Source of the DNA: Endomychus coccineus
Taxonomy: Eukaryota; Arthropoda; Insecta; Coleoptera; Endomychidae
Direction: 5' to 3'
Assembly: GCA_958510875.1 (NCBI GenBank)
Contig: OY294067.1
Span: forward strand, 135,749,726 to 135,813,725
DNA length: 64,000 nt
A model generated the notes under the pieces. It made no database searches and was not told the DNA's origin. It worked only from the letters and a program-made list of their open reading frames with translations. Every line of letters starts with the position of its first letter. Within the stretch, counting starts at the first letter, position 1. Shown here piece after piece: positions 29,063 through 41,743 of the stretch. A program made the position numbers and the translations under genes.

Positions 29063-30552
29063 AGTATTATGAATTTACACTACGTAAACGCCGAAACCAT
29101 AGATATATAAATAAATTGGTTGACTCAAATCTTTCGATGATCCATGAGTCATTAGCCAAACGGAATATTTGTTTTCACGTTGCATAAGGTTTTCCTTCAG
29201 AAATGGAATAATAATGAAAATTGATTCACCCTGTAATGTTCAATAGTTTCGGTGTTTACTACGTGTGAATTCATTACTCAGTAATGAGGTTCATGAAAAC
29301 ATAATTCACACTTTTTGATTAAAGTTTATCTATAAATCTGTTCTCCCACCAATATAGTGGCAATACCAGAATAGAGAGCTATCAACTGAACTCAAATATG
29401 TAATCTCTCAAATACATATGATTAGAAATATTTAGGAAGCTGAGATCCTAACTTATTCAAATAAATTACAAAATCATTGGTAACAGATGAATTATAGGAA
29501 AATAGATAGATTTTTTACTCGTACAAAATTACATTGGAGATGTTAACACAAGTCAACACAAAATACATAGTCATAAAAATGCATGAAACAGCAATACAAC
29601 AAAAAAATATGAAAACACGAGAACAATGAAAGAATAGTAGTCCAGGCATTTGAAGATGAAAATTGCCGATTTTTCTCCGAATTTTCCCGAGGTCATATTT
29701 TAGTCTATTCTTATGTATCTTGACACGCTGAACATGATGTATAGTTTAATTTTGAATTACTTGTGCTCGAAAACCTATGACTATTTTTTGGACTCAGAAT
29801 TTGCATTTTTTCGATTTTTCGCGTTTTGAGACAAAACTATGGGTAGTATGAAGAAATGTTTGAACAAAAGTTATTGGAAGAATCGATACGCAATTTTTGA
29901 TTCCAGTCCCAAGTCGATTCGAGGCCTTGGACCCAAGACTAAGTGTGTTTTTGAGCAAATTGAAAAATATAATATTTGTCAAAGAGTTTCTGCTTTTTTC
30001 GTATTCTCTTATGGTGAAAAGACAGTACTTTTATTTCATTCCTTTCGACTTCTGGTATTTTGAACTACCTCATTTTTTGGCGCCAAAATCGGCCATTTCA
30101 CCGATTCCAGATGAAATAATAATGTTATCAATCTGAAACCAAATTCATTCGGAGGATTTCATCATTCTGCACCTAATATTCAAAATTGAAGCATTTTGGT
30201 CTGCAGACATAACCTTGGCGTTATTTTGAAAATTTTGGAGCACCGAAAAATCAAAATTTTTAGAGGTTAGACATTTTTCACGGAATCCAAATTCTAGGTT
30301 CTATCAGAAGTTTTCATCGCGAGTATTTATGTCTCAGCAGATTGATCTGGGTTGAGTAGAAGTGGAGCTATCCTACTAAATGTGTGTGGGCGCGCGAAAT
30401 TATAGTTGATAAATATTTTAAAATGCACCTGAAGGCTTAAAATTATTTTGTGTGGACGTGTGAACATGTATATGTAATAGTGACATGATGTTTGTATAGT
30501 GTTACATAACAAATTTCAATACTTGAATTGAAAATATGATTAATGAATAAAT
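29063..30552. other. Non-coding region
   Basis: AT-rich sequence without convincing genes. 29,650-30,310 has the low-complexity look of an old interspersed repeat (TTTTTCGATTTTTCGCG, TTTTTGGCGCCAAAATCGG). Short ORFs there run on both strands over the same bases and are not credible. Confidence 0.4.
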
Positions 30553-31110
30553 TCACAAATAACCTAAGTCAGCATATATTGTTAACGATTTAATATGATC
30601 ATCGATATTGATATACGGATCATTGTGATTCGTTTCATCATTTGAGTTTGATAAGATTCGATCCTCGCAATTGTCATTGATAACATCATCGGTATCGTCA
30701 TTATCTTCAACATCGTGTTCATTTGCATCCATACACTTATCAAAATCATCGTCATCTAATATACTGACTTCTGGTTCGGGGCAATCAGTCTCTACCTTCA
30801 CAATGCTTACATAATGAGCTACAATGTAATCCTGATTTTTTCCAAGAACATTCAACTGTACAATATTTTTACAGCCACAAGAGATTATTTTGATCAACTC
30901 ATCAGGACGTGCATTTTTTACTGTTTGTATAGGAGTACGTCCACTCGGACTATTTCTTCAACCCCATTTGTAATGCCTTGGCATAATGTGAATGCTCACA
31001 GGCATAAGAAATTGGAAGCATTCTGCTTAACACATTTATTATCAAATTTCAATTGCCCGATCTTTCATACTCGACATAAGATTTCAACAAGGTAACCATA
31101 TGAAAATACG
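30553..31110 (-). pseudogene. Cys-rich transposon-associated gene relic (copy A)
   Basis: The open part 30,553-30,897 (114 aa) begins I-K-I-I-S-C-G-C-K and ends in an acidic Asp/Asn-rich tail. Upstream in shifted frames on the same strand are N-S-P-S-G-R-T-P-I-Q-T-V and a further His/Cys stretch. The pattern W-G-W...P-I-Q-T-V...L-I-K-I-I-S-C-G-C-K is common in uncharacterised transposon-linked insect proteins with Cys-rich zinc-binding ends. It is broken by frameshifts and has lost the Cys cluster. No function is assigned. Confidence 0.5.
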
Positions 31111-31136
31111 ATGATGCTACATAGCAACATATTTTT

Positions 31137-31400
31137 AGGGTGTATTAGTTCAGATTTGGATCGGTAATGAAACCATTGATGCAACTGAATGGGGTTGGAG
31201 AAATAGTTCGAATGGATTTACTCCTATACAAACAGTGAGGAATGCATGATGACTTGATCGAAATAATCTCTTGTGGCTTGAAAAAAAAATTGTACTGATT
31301 CACCAGTACAATCTGCAATGACAATTGCGACGATCAAGTTTTATCAAACACAAATGATGAAGCGAAAAAACTGCTTTCATCAGGAGAAATTTGAGCAAAA
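31137..31400 (+). pseudogene. Cys-rich transposon-associated gene relic (copy B, inverted)
   Basis: Plus-strand translation gives W-G-W-R-N-S-S-N-G-F-T-P-I-Q-T-V-R-N-A, then in a shifted frame D-L-I-E-I-I-S-C-G and N-D-N-C-D-D. It is the same protein segment as copy A in the opposite orientation. It has stops and a frameshift. The two copies face each other across about 30-240 bases. Confidence 0.5.
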
Positions 31401-31584
31401 CGCCTATTGAGTCCTATATACTAATTTCTTTACTCCGCTATTCGGTTCAGTTCATTCCCTCTCATAACCAAAGATGATGGCATACTGGTTTTGTTGGCTT
31501 TTTTCAATGTGGAAAGACAAAAGTTCAAGTCTACGACATAAGGGATTAGATGTTGAGAACTTCCTTGAACATTCAAAACAGTGA

Positions 31585-31740
31585 CGAGCAAATCAAGACC
31601 AAGGCCAAGACTAGTATGGTCCTGGTCTTGGTCTTATTCTTGCACTTTTATTCTTGGTCTTGGTCCTGCGATTTTTTGTGTTTCTTGGTCTTAGTCTTGC
31701 ATGTTAAGTCCTGATATTAGTCTTGGTCTTGCATCAAGAG
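31585..31740 (+). repeat. CTTGGTCTT simple-repeat tract
   Basis: An imperfect tract of CTTGGTCTTGGTCTT and CTTGCA variants, with one reverse-complement piece (CCAAGACCAAGGCC) at its left edge that can fold back on it. No coding value. Confidence 0.75.
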
Positions 31741-33749
31741 CCTTGCAAGTCTCGCTTTATCACAACGATCGAACAGACCTAGTGTAGCTGCACCTAAATG
31801 TATCATGGTGCGATGCAACACCACTTGGTGCACTGTCCTTCAATTAGAATACAATTGGAACGGTAAGTACTGGCTGTGAGGAAGAGCCTACAGTGGCCGG
31901 TGAGGACGCCCGTAAGGTCAGCTATGACGTGTATATTTTCCGACAGAAATTCAGTGATAGTTCCTAGATTGCTTATTTATAATAGAATAATTGAAAGTAC
32001 ATAGACTTAGACTGAATGGAAAGAAACAATAGAAGTATAAAACAACAAACAACGTCAGTAAAAAAAATAAGACAAACATATGTTCAAAATTACATTTTGT
32101 TTCCGAGATACAGTGTGTAAGAATTTTACTGTTTTTTGTGTTTTTTAAATTATGTCCTAGAATACAAAAAGTATAACATTGATATTTAGTACTCTCATTA
32201 AACGTCAGTAACTCAACATTTAGAGTAATTCAGCCTTTGATATTCACGTCTGTACTCTAGAGGTTCATATATTTATGGTGATCATAAGATCGTACACTTA
32301 AAACAAACTTGTGCGCCGTCTCTTTAAACGAAGCTTAAATTTTGAAATATCATTTATTTCAGATCAGGCAGTAAATACGGATATTACATTTACACTCCGG
32401 TTGGAGAGTTCATTATTTCAATAGATATGCGTGTATTCCGTGATTGTCACTTTTCTAAATTTCCGCAATTTTGAATAAGTGTAATTATTCAAATAACTGA
32501 ATTGAATTCATGCCCGCTCAAAAATTGCATTAATTCCGATTAACTTATGTTGCAAAAATGGAGATCTGGTAAGTTAACGCATCAAAGTTTGCCTTATGTA
32601 TAAAAAGGAACTACCGAGATATCATGAGCGCAAATTTTAGATCTAAGAAGTAGCGTCACTTTCAAGCATTGTTCGGGACATAAGTAAAGAAGCCTCGGCA
32701 CAAAATAAGGAATTGGTGGTGCGGACTCGATCAGAACCTCGAAAACATATGAAAGCAGTGACAGACAAAAGATCTTTCTCTTTTGTGATTTTGATTATCA
32801 ATCAGTACCATTAAAGTGTGACTATCATATTAAAATCAGAGTGAATTAATTATTATCCGAGTTCAAGTCAGATTTAAAATTTGAATTAACAATAGTGTTC
32901 CGTTTAGTGAATTTTACATAAGGTAAATGATAGCTTAATAGTTTATATTTTTTTTTTGGCATTACGATATATTGATTCCCGTAGTTTGTGATTGGTAACC
33001 GTTTGTATGATATCTGAGATCCGTTGCTTTCAGTAATTTAAATTGTTATATTTGAGTTTATCCCGTCATAGGGGTTGGACCACGCACGATTTGAATCTGC
33101 ATGTGAATTGAAATATTCAAGTAATTGTATGGTGTGTACAGAGTGTGTATGTTTGAACGACAGGGGCGTCGTTGGTATATTTGTTCACGCTGTGATCTAC
33201 CGGAAGTATAAGCTGGGGTGGTTGTGTGATTGATAATCGTAATTATTCCTTATCCCTTCGAGAAGCCCCGGCCGTGGGTGTATAGGTTATTGCAGATACG
33301 ATAGTTAGAGTTTGTGCACGCTTTGATCTACCGGAAGTATAAGCCCTAACTGTCTAGGTTCTGAATCTGCAAGGCGTATGAAACCAAACACTGTCATACA
33401 ATTGCCAGGCACTCCGTGGATAGCTAGTACAAGGGTGGGTGATGTGACAGAATAAACTCAATCAACGTAATTATCCCGAAGATACCGTAAAATCTTATAT
33501 CGTACGATCGGAAACCTAGTGCAGACCAATATAGTCCGTTGCGACCGAATTTTAACCGTTTCATATATCGTAGTGTGTAATGAACATTTCAAGTAATAAT
33601 GCTATCTGAATGATTACCGTACATCGCTTATTGCTCTAGGAACTGCTTTATTTGTATTTTTCGTAAATTGATGAATGTAAATCATTCATCAACCTATTCC
33701 GTACCGTTGAATTGAATTTAAATACCGAAAATATCGTAAAAATAGATAG
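31741..33749. other. Non-coding region with a short duplication
   Basis: About 2 kb without credible ORFs. A 25-30-base motif with TGATCTACCGGAAGTATAAG occurs twice, at about 33,190 and 33,320, each following CACGCT. Otherwise no features. Confidence 0.4.
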
Positions 33750-33751
33750 TA

Positions 33752-35396
33752 CAGTCATTTTATGGATTGGTCGTACTTTTTTTTCCGACTTAAGGTTTGA
33801 AAATACAGAAGGTTAGTAAATTGTCCTTAGATTACGGAAAAAATAAGGGCTGAAAACCTCCAATGAAGGAAAATGTGTTAATTTATATATACCTATATAC
33901 GATTTTCCGTGTTTTTCCGGGAAAGAACACTTATATCTTCGAGAATAAGCATTTTAGAAGGAAAAGTTCCGAACAAAAGTTGCTCAGCATTAAATTCTAC
34001 ATATGAATTGACTATTTTAAATTTAATTTTCATCGGGTTTCCAAGCATTGGATGGGAAAACAAAATATTTCCGAATAAGAACTATATATGAGAAAAAATT
34101 GCATTTGGCTGGTAAATATGGTACGATAATTTTATATTGGGGTATATATCGTTACTGTAAATGATTATAATTGAGAATTTTCCAATATTTGCCCTCATTT
34201 TTTTTTTTTTTTTTTCAATCTTAGTGTATGATATGTCGATTTTTAGGATTTATAGAGCTCTGATAACGATTTTTCAGTTCATTTTGTCGTGAGAACTCAT
34301 TGAAAATGTACATTCGGAAAATGAAAAACTTGTTTTTTTTTTGATTATGGCGTGTGACAGATCAATTCTTATGTTTTTAGGGTTCGGAAAACGTTTTTTT
34401 AGTTAATTTTGTCACGAAATTCGATTGTTTTTGTTAGTATGTAGAATAATAATAAAAAACAAATTATGTAAAATTATAAAAAAAATTAAAAAAATTCTCG
34501 ATCTCCCGCGCGTTTAAAATTCTCGATCGAGCATCACTGCGTTAAATCCTTCGATGCGCTGAACTATGTATGTAGCACCACTGCAATTAATTTGTGCGCA
34601 AGCGTTCAATCATATGATGCTCAAAATAACGCCACATGTGCTCTGTTATTGTATACGTTAAACGTTATCATAAAATATTCACAGCTGAGCTGTTGTGTAT
34701 TCCGTGCAAACAATTATTTGATACATTTGATCAAAAAATCTTTTGAGTGAAAAACAATTTGATTCTAACAACCTCGTTTTTAATATTAAAATTTTCGGAT
34801 ATATGTTTTCAATGATTTTTTACGATGAAACAAAGTATAGAAACATTTTCAGAACCCTAAAAAATATAAGAATTGATCTGTCACACGCCATAATCAAAAA
34901 AAAAAGGAAGTTTTCCATTTTTCGAATGTACGTTTTCAGTGACTTTTCACAACAAAATGAACTGAAAAATCGTTATCAGAGCTCTATATAACCTAAAAAT
35001 CGACATATCATACACTAAGATTGGAAAAAAAATGAAAAAATTTCCTGACTCGGAAAATTAGGGCAAATATTGGAAAATTCTTAATTATAATCATCTACAG
35101 TAACGATATTATATACCACAATATAAAATTATGATACCATATTTACCAGCCAAATGCAATTTTTTCTCATATATAGTTCTTATTCGAAAATATTTTGTTT
35201 TTATAAGTGGTCTTTCCCGGAAAAACACGGAAAATCGTATATATATATATATAAATTAAGACATTTTCCTTCATTGGAGGTTTTCAGCCACTATTTTTTT
35301 GGTAATCTACGGAAAATTTCCTAACTTTCTGTATTTTCAAACCTTAAGTCGGACAAAAAAAGAACCAAATCTCAAAAAAAATCCATAAAATGACTG
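33752..35396. mobile_element. Tc1/mariner-type MITE with about 600-bp TIRs
   Basis: The element begins CAGTCATTTTATGGATT and ends with its reverse complement AATCCATAAAATGACTG. It is flanked on both sides by TA (33,750-33,751 and 35,397-35,398), the Tc1/mariner target duplication. The arms match over about 600 bp each, with indels, leaving a central loop at about 34,430-34,740. No transposase is present. Small ORFs inside are mirrored on both arms and are not genes. Confidence 0.8.
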
Positions 35397-35398
35397 TA

Positions 35399-38300
35399 CT
35401 AAGATATGTTGTAACAGTTTCCTTTTACCGCTTGAGCTTCTTTACGTTTTCCGTCTGGGTGAATTTTGTTCAATTCCATTCCGTTGATTATTCTGAAAGT
35501 GTATTTATTGTTATTATATATTTAATATTTGTAATTCCCCGTTTTATTAAGTTATTTCTGCTCCATCTTTGAATGAGCTGAGTTTTAACCAGGTATCAAA
35601 TGTAATTGAAGCCTACAATTTTGATACTGTTTTCTGCCCAATGGGCCCTGGTTTAACTTCACTGTAGCTACCCTAGAGACAAGGCTATCTATAGATAGCA
35701 TAGTGACAAGCCTGGTGGTGAGGACTCTAGCAGAAGTCCTCAAAAAGGAGTAAACCTTTAGAAAAATCTGGCGCCCGAGGATTTGAAGTTTACCGCAATA
35801 AGCAGTTTACCGAAAAGCGACAAGGTACACGTCTTACTCTGCTCAACAGTATCCGAAAATTAGGATGTTATTTTCAATTTTGAAACATTTTGTTCTGTTT
35901 GATTTTCAAAGAAATTCACCGATATAAAAACGAAAAACTATTTGAGTGTATGCAAATATTACGTGAGGTAATTTAAAATCTTACAATAAAAAACAGCATC
36001 CATTCCACATGTTTCTCGCATCCGTCTCAAAAACAAAGAACACAGTTCAAGGAAGTTGAAAAGTAACTAGTTATAGAGTAAATATTCTTTACTGTTCCAA
36101 CACATATTATGTGACACATATTGTGGTACAAAAACAAAGTAAGAGTGTTTTATTTTATTATACCATATGATAAATTATCATGAAGTAACGGCTTACCTCA
36201 TTGAATAATTAGAAACGATATTCCAAGCCAAGTTGACTTTGCTCTTCAAAAATATGATAAAAAGTCTCTATTCGACAGTTTTGTAAGCGATTATCTCAAT
36301 GAAAATCGAATGTGCATTTTATAACACTAAATTCAATGATATTGCACCACATCAACATTTGACAAAGAATCAGAATATTTGAAAGTAATTGGCAATAGTT
36401 TCACCACATATCATATAACTAAGTTATAAGTATAATAGAAGTCGTATGCAGTCATGTGAAATGGACTGAATAGTAAGCGTCGTAAGGTTCGAAAATTCGA
36501 ATACTTTTTATAGTTCTGGACTTCTACTCTAAAAATTTTAGCGCCAACTTCATCCAGTGCTCCTTTTTGGGAAAAATGAGTTTTGAACTTTTATTTCACT
36601 ATGAAGGGGACAGTTTTGGAGTTCTAAGAGTTTTTTGAAATGATTTACATTCGCAAGTTTTGATAAAAGTTCTGAGTGGCGCCAGAAGACTCTCGGAACA
36701 GTAATTTCCTTGAACCTACACATTTTCCCCCTTCAAATTTCCAACATGTTTCCTTTAGAGATCTGGTGGTTGTTCTGAGTATTGCCGGACGAGTTTTATC
36801 ATAATCCGCGATCAGAACCCTCTTCGGAAATCCCGAAGAGTTCTCCTCAGGACTTCCAAAGACGAAATGTTGAAAATTTTAACCGAGAAAATTACGGAAA
36901 ATCGAAGGAGTTCTAAATGCAGATTATGATAGAACTCTACTGTCACTACTAAGAACTGTCGTAGAAATGTGTTGAAATTTTGAAGTGGCAAGATCAAAGG
37001 AATTGTTACTATTGATCGCAAAATTCTTTTTCAAGAACTCTTCTGACGCTTCTCAGAACTCAGAACAACCAAAGGTAATATATTGGAAATGACAAGCAGG
37101 AACATGGCGAAAAATCAAAGGAACTGTTGATAACTATCGCAAAATTGTTTATCAATGAGTTTTCGGATTATACACGAACTGTTCTGGTGCTACTTATAAC
37201 TGTCAACAGAACTCCCAAAGGAAATACGTTGAAGGTATCAAGTGGTAAAATGGCGAAAAATCAAAGGAATTGATAATAACAATGGTGAAGTTGGTTTTGC
37301 GGGCGCTACTCAGAACTCGAAAATCTAACTCCCTCATGCGTGATGGAATGACTATTCATTTTTCCAAAAAAGTGGCACTGTGTGAAATTAGCTATTCACA
37401 GAAGTGTGAAATTAGCTCTTCACAGAAGTCTGAAATGGGTATTTCTGGGTTACGAAGGATAATCGGCGACCTTTAACTGTTGCCACTAACGCAGGAGTAT
37501 AATTTAGTTCACAGTAATACCTTTTCCAAACTCAAATTTTAACTTATCTGAAGCACTTTGCAACTGCAGCCATTTTCAGAGTTATCTGTGACTAGTTGTT
37601 AGTTTCAGAATCAGTTTACATCATGTCTTTATTAATGGCTGCATCGCAGTTGAATAGTGCTTTAAAGAAATCACAATTTAAATGTAAGTATGAACTAATT
37701 TATATTACATTCCCCTGTAGCACCTCATTTTGTATTGACGATATTATTAGACAAAGAAGAAGCAGCGGACGCCCTGGAGATATCATCATGTCCAGTGAAT
37801 TGGAGTGACAAAAGATGAATTAGCTACGGCCAGTTTGAAAAACGTTTTCCATACTTACACAATTTTCTTTGATGAAATGTATGTATTCTATGTGGTGAAC
37901 ACCGATTATTCCTTTTATCTTCCTGCGATGGAATAGGGGAAGGTAACTAAGCGAATAAATACAAATATGACTTTCCCGAACTCCACAAAATTGGAGAAAC
38001 CTCTAGATGAGAATTTTGTATTCTTTTTGTTTTGGAACTTTGCTAATTAGGTACGTTTCAAAGGAAAGAGTTATAATTGCATTGGCTGAAGCTTGTCGAT
38101 GGGAAGAACTCAGAGTAACTGTTAATTACTACGAAAACACACCCGATATTTAATTGTCACGGCTGATGACATCAAAGGCTTGGATATAGGACTTTTTCGT
38201 AACCTATAGGAATGGAAAATGCGCAAAGCAATCAGTAGAATTATAAATCTAGAAGAACATAGCTTCCTTCACAATTACATCTTGAATAATACATTGGACA

Positions 38301-39198
38301 TGCGAAAACATTATTGAATGGATACTTATGTAACATGGAACATACATATCTATGGAACTCTATAAAACTACTTAAGGAACTCATATAATTCCTAATCCTC
38401 AATCCATTCATTTATTAACAGTGTGGCCATTCAATTTAGAGACTAGTCAGAACAAACGTGAAAAATATCATTGACACTTACCGTTTTCTTTCACAAGACA
38501 CTTAAGATTTTAACACACTGGAAGGTAAGTGGGAGACGTAAACGCTGTTATCGATGAGATAAACTCGTACTTAACAACAACAGTAAAATTTGATAATAAA
38601 AAATAACAATTAAATGATAATGATAATAGTAAAAGAATGTATGATAATTAAAGATAATGAAAGAATAATATAATTAACTTTATTATTAATAAGACTAAAA
38701 AAGTAATATTACAATCTATACTCAAATAAAATACCTAGGTACATTTCTCTTTTTGTTAATTCAGATTATTAAATTGAAATTATATGTCACGTGATTTCTC
38801 AAGGAACTGATTCAAGCTAGAAAATATAATATTATTCATGGTATTTGTGGTGCGTCCTTTTATTCAAGAACCGATTTCCATTTCGAAAAGGATCCATGAA
38901 TTGTTCAACCAATAAGTAGTAAGATTCCCCTCTTCAAGTCTCTATGTAATCAATAAGAAAGTTCACTATGTAATCAATAAGAAAGTTCAAATGTATTAAA
39001 AATAATGGAAATCAAATTTTAAACGATCGATTAGAGATATGTACTACAGCATTCTGTTTGATGTCTTGATAACGTAAAATTCTCCATAATCCTCTTGTGC
39101 CTTCCTAGTATACCTCCGCATTAAAATTTCCTTATCACAATATTAACTTTACCTCATTATCCAATATCAATTAAACTATTCTAACAATGTATTTCTCC
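35399..39198. other. Long region without recognised genes
   Basis: Nothing firm in 3.8 kb. A 60-aa open frame starts at the mariner border (35,390). ORFs near 37,602-37,808 (starting M-S-L-L-M-A-A-S-Q-L-N-S) and just downstream (37,810-37,935) could be exons of an unknown gene but carry no motif. A TGGCGCCCGA string at 35,769 resembles a primer site but has no LTR support. 38.6-38.75 kb is very AT-rich. Confidence 0.35.
36780..37290 (+). repeat. Degenerate 115-140-bp tandem repeat
   Basis: Three diverged units contain AAATGGCGAAAAATCAAAGGAA and ATCGCAAAATT (near 36,990, 37,105 and 37,250). Between them are AACTCTTCTGAC/AGAACTC-type pieces. Inverted pieces occur at 36,800-36,900. Confidence 0.5.
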
Positions 39199-39478
39199 AA
39201 TCGGAACGCATTTTTCCGATCCCTATGTGGTTACCGCTACACGGAGCGCTAATCGTAAAGGACTTGTTAAATTATAAACGATGTTGCGTTTCCTATTAGG
39301 CCAGCGCACAAAACTGCAATTATGCTTATTTTTTACACCAGTGGGTGATTACAGTTCGTACAATTTAGATATTATGAAAACTGCATGACTTTTTACATTG
39401 GGTTGGTTTGTAGTACTTAATTAATAAAACGCCTTCAAAGTTAAATAACTTTTATTAAATAATAAGTTATTGATTATC

Positions 39479-40135
39479 TCAATGACTTTTAGCATTTGGT
39501 TGATTTGCCAAAATGTTAGAAATGATAGACCTTTTCTTCTTTGTTACTTTTCTACGTAATTTTTCGGCATTGGATGGTCTGCCTGCTTGTATTGTTCTAG
39601 AGCCTGCATGTACCCCTCTCTCTGCACGACGTGCAATCGAAGTTGGTTGTACTTTGATTCGGCGTTCTTGTTTTTTTCTTGCTACAGCGGAACAAATATC
39701 ATAAAATCCCTGTTCATGTTCAATATCATTGATTTTAGCATTCAGTTCTTTTATGTTTTTAAGCATATGTTTGGATGGATGGGCTTATGCAAATTGGTGC
39801 AATTTTTTTAAGTTTTCTTCTAATATCTTTAGTTCTTCACTATATTCTGCGATGATATTTTCATTCATACAATTTTCCCCTAATACTTGTGTATGCTCCT
39901 GAGGCGACTGGACATTGGAGCTAGAAAGCTCGCAAATGATTGTAGGTTTAAACTGCATAGGCTCATTAAAATCCTTCTGATCTTCTGGTACAGAATAGGA
40001 ATTCAAATCCATATTCATAAGAAAAGAACTGTTAACATTTTTCCCCATTGCTAAAGTAGCAAGTTCAACGCGGTCTTGAAACAACAAATGAGGTGTCGTG
40101 ATCAAATTGACACCTGAGTCAAGAGTACACAGCAA
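39479..40135 (-). pseudogene. MULE transposase C-terminal fragment
   Basis: 39,785-40,135 (116 aa) and 39,479-39,766 (95 aa) on the minus strand. The latter has the basic block R-I-K-V-Q-P-T-S-I-A-R-R and then Q-A-G-R-P-S-N-A-E-K. I associate this with the C-terminus of invertebrate MULE proteins (recalled, not searched). A frameshift separates the pieces. Confidence 0.5.
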
Positions 40136-40351
40136 AAAGGATCTTCTTGGATACTTATTTTGACACCAATTTCTTCAAAATAATCCTTTTTTTGTGGAAA
40201 CTTATCTATCGTACTGTGTTCTTCACGAGTACCATAATTTTCTTTTCTAAAAAAGAAGCTATTATTATTCCCAAGCTCAAGGAATAATTTAAAATAGATA
40301 AAATATTTTTATTACAAACCTTTTGCTGGGACACTTTGTATATCTTTATTT

Positions 40352-40900
40352 TTAAAGACCCTGCATAAATATAAATAGGTATGGTAAAATTGTGGTTCTT
40401 AACGCCCTGTTTATGCCTGAGAAAAATTTAGAGAAAAACACATACCTCCAAGTTTCGTACAAATTATAAATGGAACGATCAATAGGATTAATGTGACCAT
40501 TGGCAGGAAGTACTTCACATATTTCTTCTAAAGGTGTAGTTGCCACTAGCGAAGATCTGTGAAATGTATCTATGGTTTCGGCGTTTAAAATGATTTTGCA
40601 TCGATTGCCGACAGTCCATTCTCAAAATACTTGCAAAACTTTTCTTTCGTCGATCCACTCATGCGTAAAAAGCTGTACGCCTCGGCAAGATGAATTCGGT
40701 GAGTGTGTTTGTAGCGAATCTGTTTCAATAAAATAACGAATATTACTTATAATATTATACATATTAGAAATGTGCAAACCGCTTTGCCCTATGTTCAACC
40801 GTTTAAATTTTACGGTCAATGAAAATGTGAAAATGTCAATCTTCAAACGTGAATATCTCGACAACACCTGAACCTAAGTATATGATATATATTTTACAAA
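40352..40900 (-). pseudogene. MULE internal fragment
   Basis: Open pieces are 40,622-40,867 (81 aa, containing F-I-E-T-D-S-L-Q-T and F-T-H-E-W-I-D-E-R) and 40,352-40,546 (64 aa). Stops and frameshifts separate them. No catalytic residue could be identified. Assigned to the transposase only by position and strand inside the MULE. Confidence 0.35.
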
Positions 40901-41056
40901 AGTTCCATGTTTTTCAACGTTGTTCTTAAAAATGTCATAATATACGGTTCCATTAAAAAAAAATGTTACTTTTGCCCGAGACTTTTTTTCCAACCACTGT
41001 GCATTATGTACAGTAGAAAATAATTTTATGTTATGCTGGGTTGCTGTACAACTTTT

Positions 41057-41403
41057 CTATTTGAATTTTTTTATACGCAAGAAAACATTTTTTTTACAAT
41101 ATGTTACTACCTCAATTACTCCATTCAAGTTTTCTTTCAAAAGAGGGTCTCTGTATATAGTAAATCTATTTGTTTTTTTAACTCTGTATATGATTTTTGC
41201 AGGGCACTTTTTGTTTCGCTCCCTTGTGCTTTCGTTTTTGCGGCCTTTATTTTTTTTGTTGTGATGACAAACAAAATCCTCTCTATATTGAAGCCTCTGC
41301 AAGTTTGTAAAACAATCCATTGCGTGTTTGTAGCAGCCGAAAACTCGTTTATCCACTGCATACACTGTTCATTGTAGTCTGGAGAATTTACTTTTGTTCG
41401 CAA
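41057..41403 (-). pseudogene. MULE transposase N-terminal fragment (zinc-binding, FLYWCH/FAR1-like)
   Basis: Two overlapping frames. The first starts at ATG 41,403 (R-T-K-V-N-S-P-D-Y-N-E-Q-C, W-I-N-E-F). After a frameshift near 41,270 the second continues with V-C-H-H-N-K-K-N-K-G-R-K-N and K-K-C-P-A-K-I. This is a Cys/His DNA-binding N-terminus resembling those of insect MULE proteins. It ends before any DDE motif. Confidence 0.55.
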
Positions 41404-41743
41404 AACTACTTCATATTCATTCTCCTTCTTACTAACACAACTTATAAATTTTTACGTAGTATCAAATTTTTAATTATCTCTTCCATAACGCGAAAGTCAA
41501 CAACAAAATCGAAATATCGCACCACGTACGTAACCACTGATTAACAGAATAATTATCACTTAACCTCAAAAAATTACAACGAAAACAATTGAATGGATTT
41601 CAGCCAGCCCCCGCCGCATGATCGCATGGCATGTGCGCTGGCCTAATGGGAAACGCAACGTCGTTTATAATTTAACAAGTCTTATACGATTAGCGCTCCG
41701 TGTAGCGGTAACCACATAGGGATCGGAAAAATGCAATCGGAAC

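Larger units (their letters stand above)
39208..41734 (-). mobile_element. Mutator-like (MULE) DNA transposon, internally deleted
   Basis: Terminal inverted repeats of about 103 bp begin GCATTTTTCCGATCCCTATG, with about five mismatches between ends. They are flanked by a perfect 9-bp duplication AATCGGAAC (39,199-39,207 and 41,735-41,743). A 9-bp duplication is typical of Mutator. The minus strand carries N- and C-terminal pieces of a transposase-like protein (41,403 down to 39,479), with the catalytic centre largely missing. It is 2.5 kb and non-autonomous. Other superfamilies with 8-9-bp duplications (hAT, P, Merlin) fit the protein pieces less well. Confidence 0.8.

Noticed and set aside
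29794..30136. Overlapping short ORFs on both strands
   Set aside because: Mutually overlapping, low-complexity composition and no shared motif.
35765..35785. TGGCGCCCGA string as a retroviral-type primer site
   Set aside because: No LTR end directly before it and no retroelement coding sequence after it. Likely chance.
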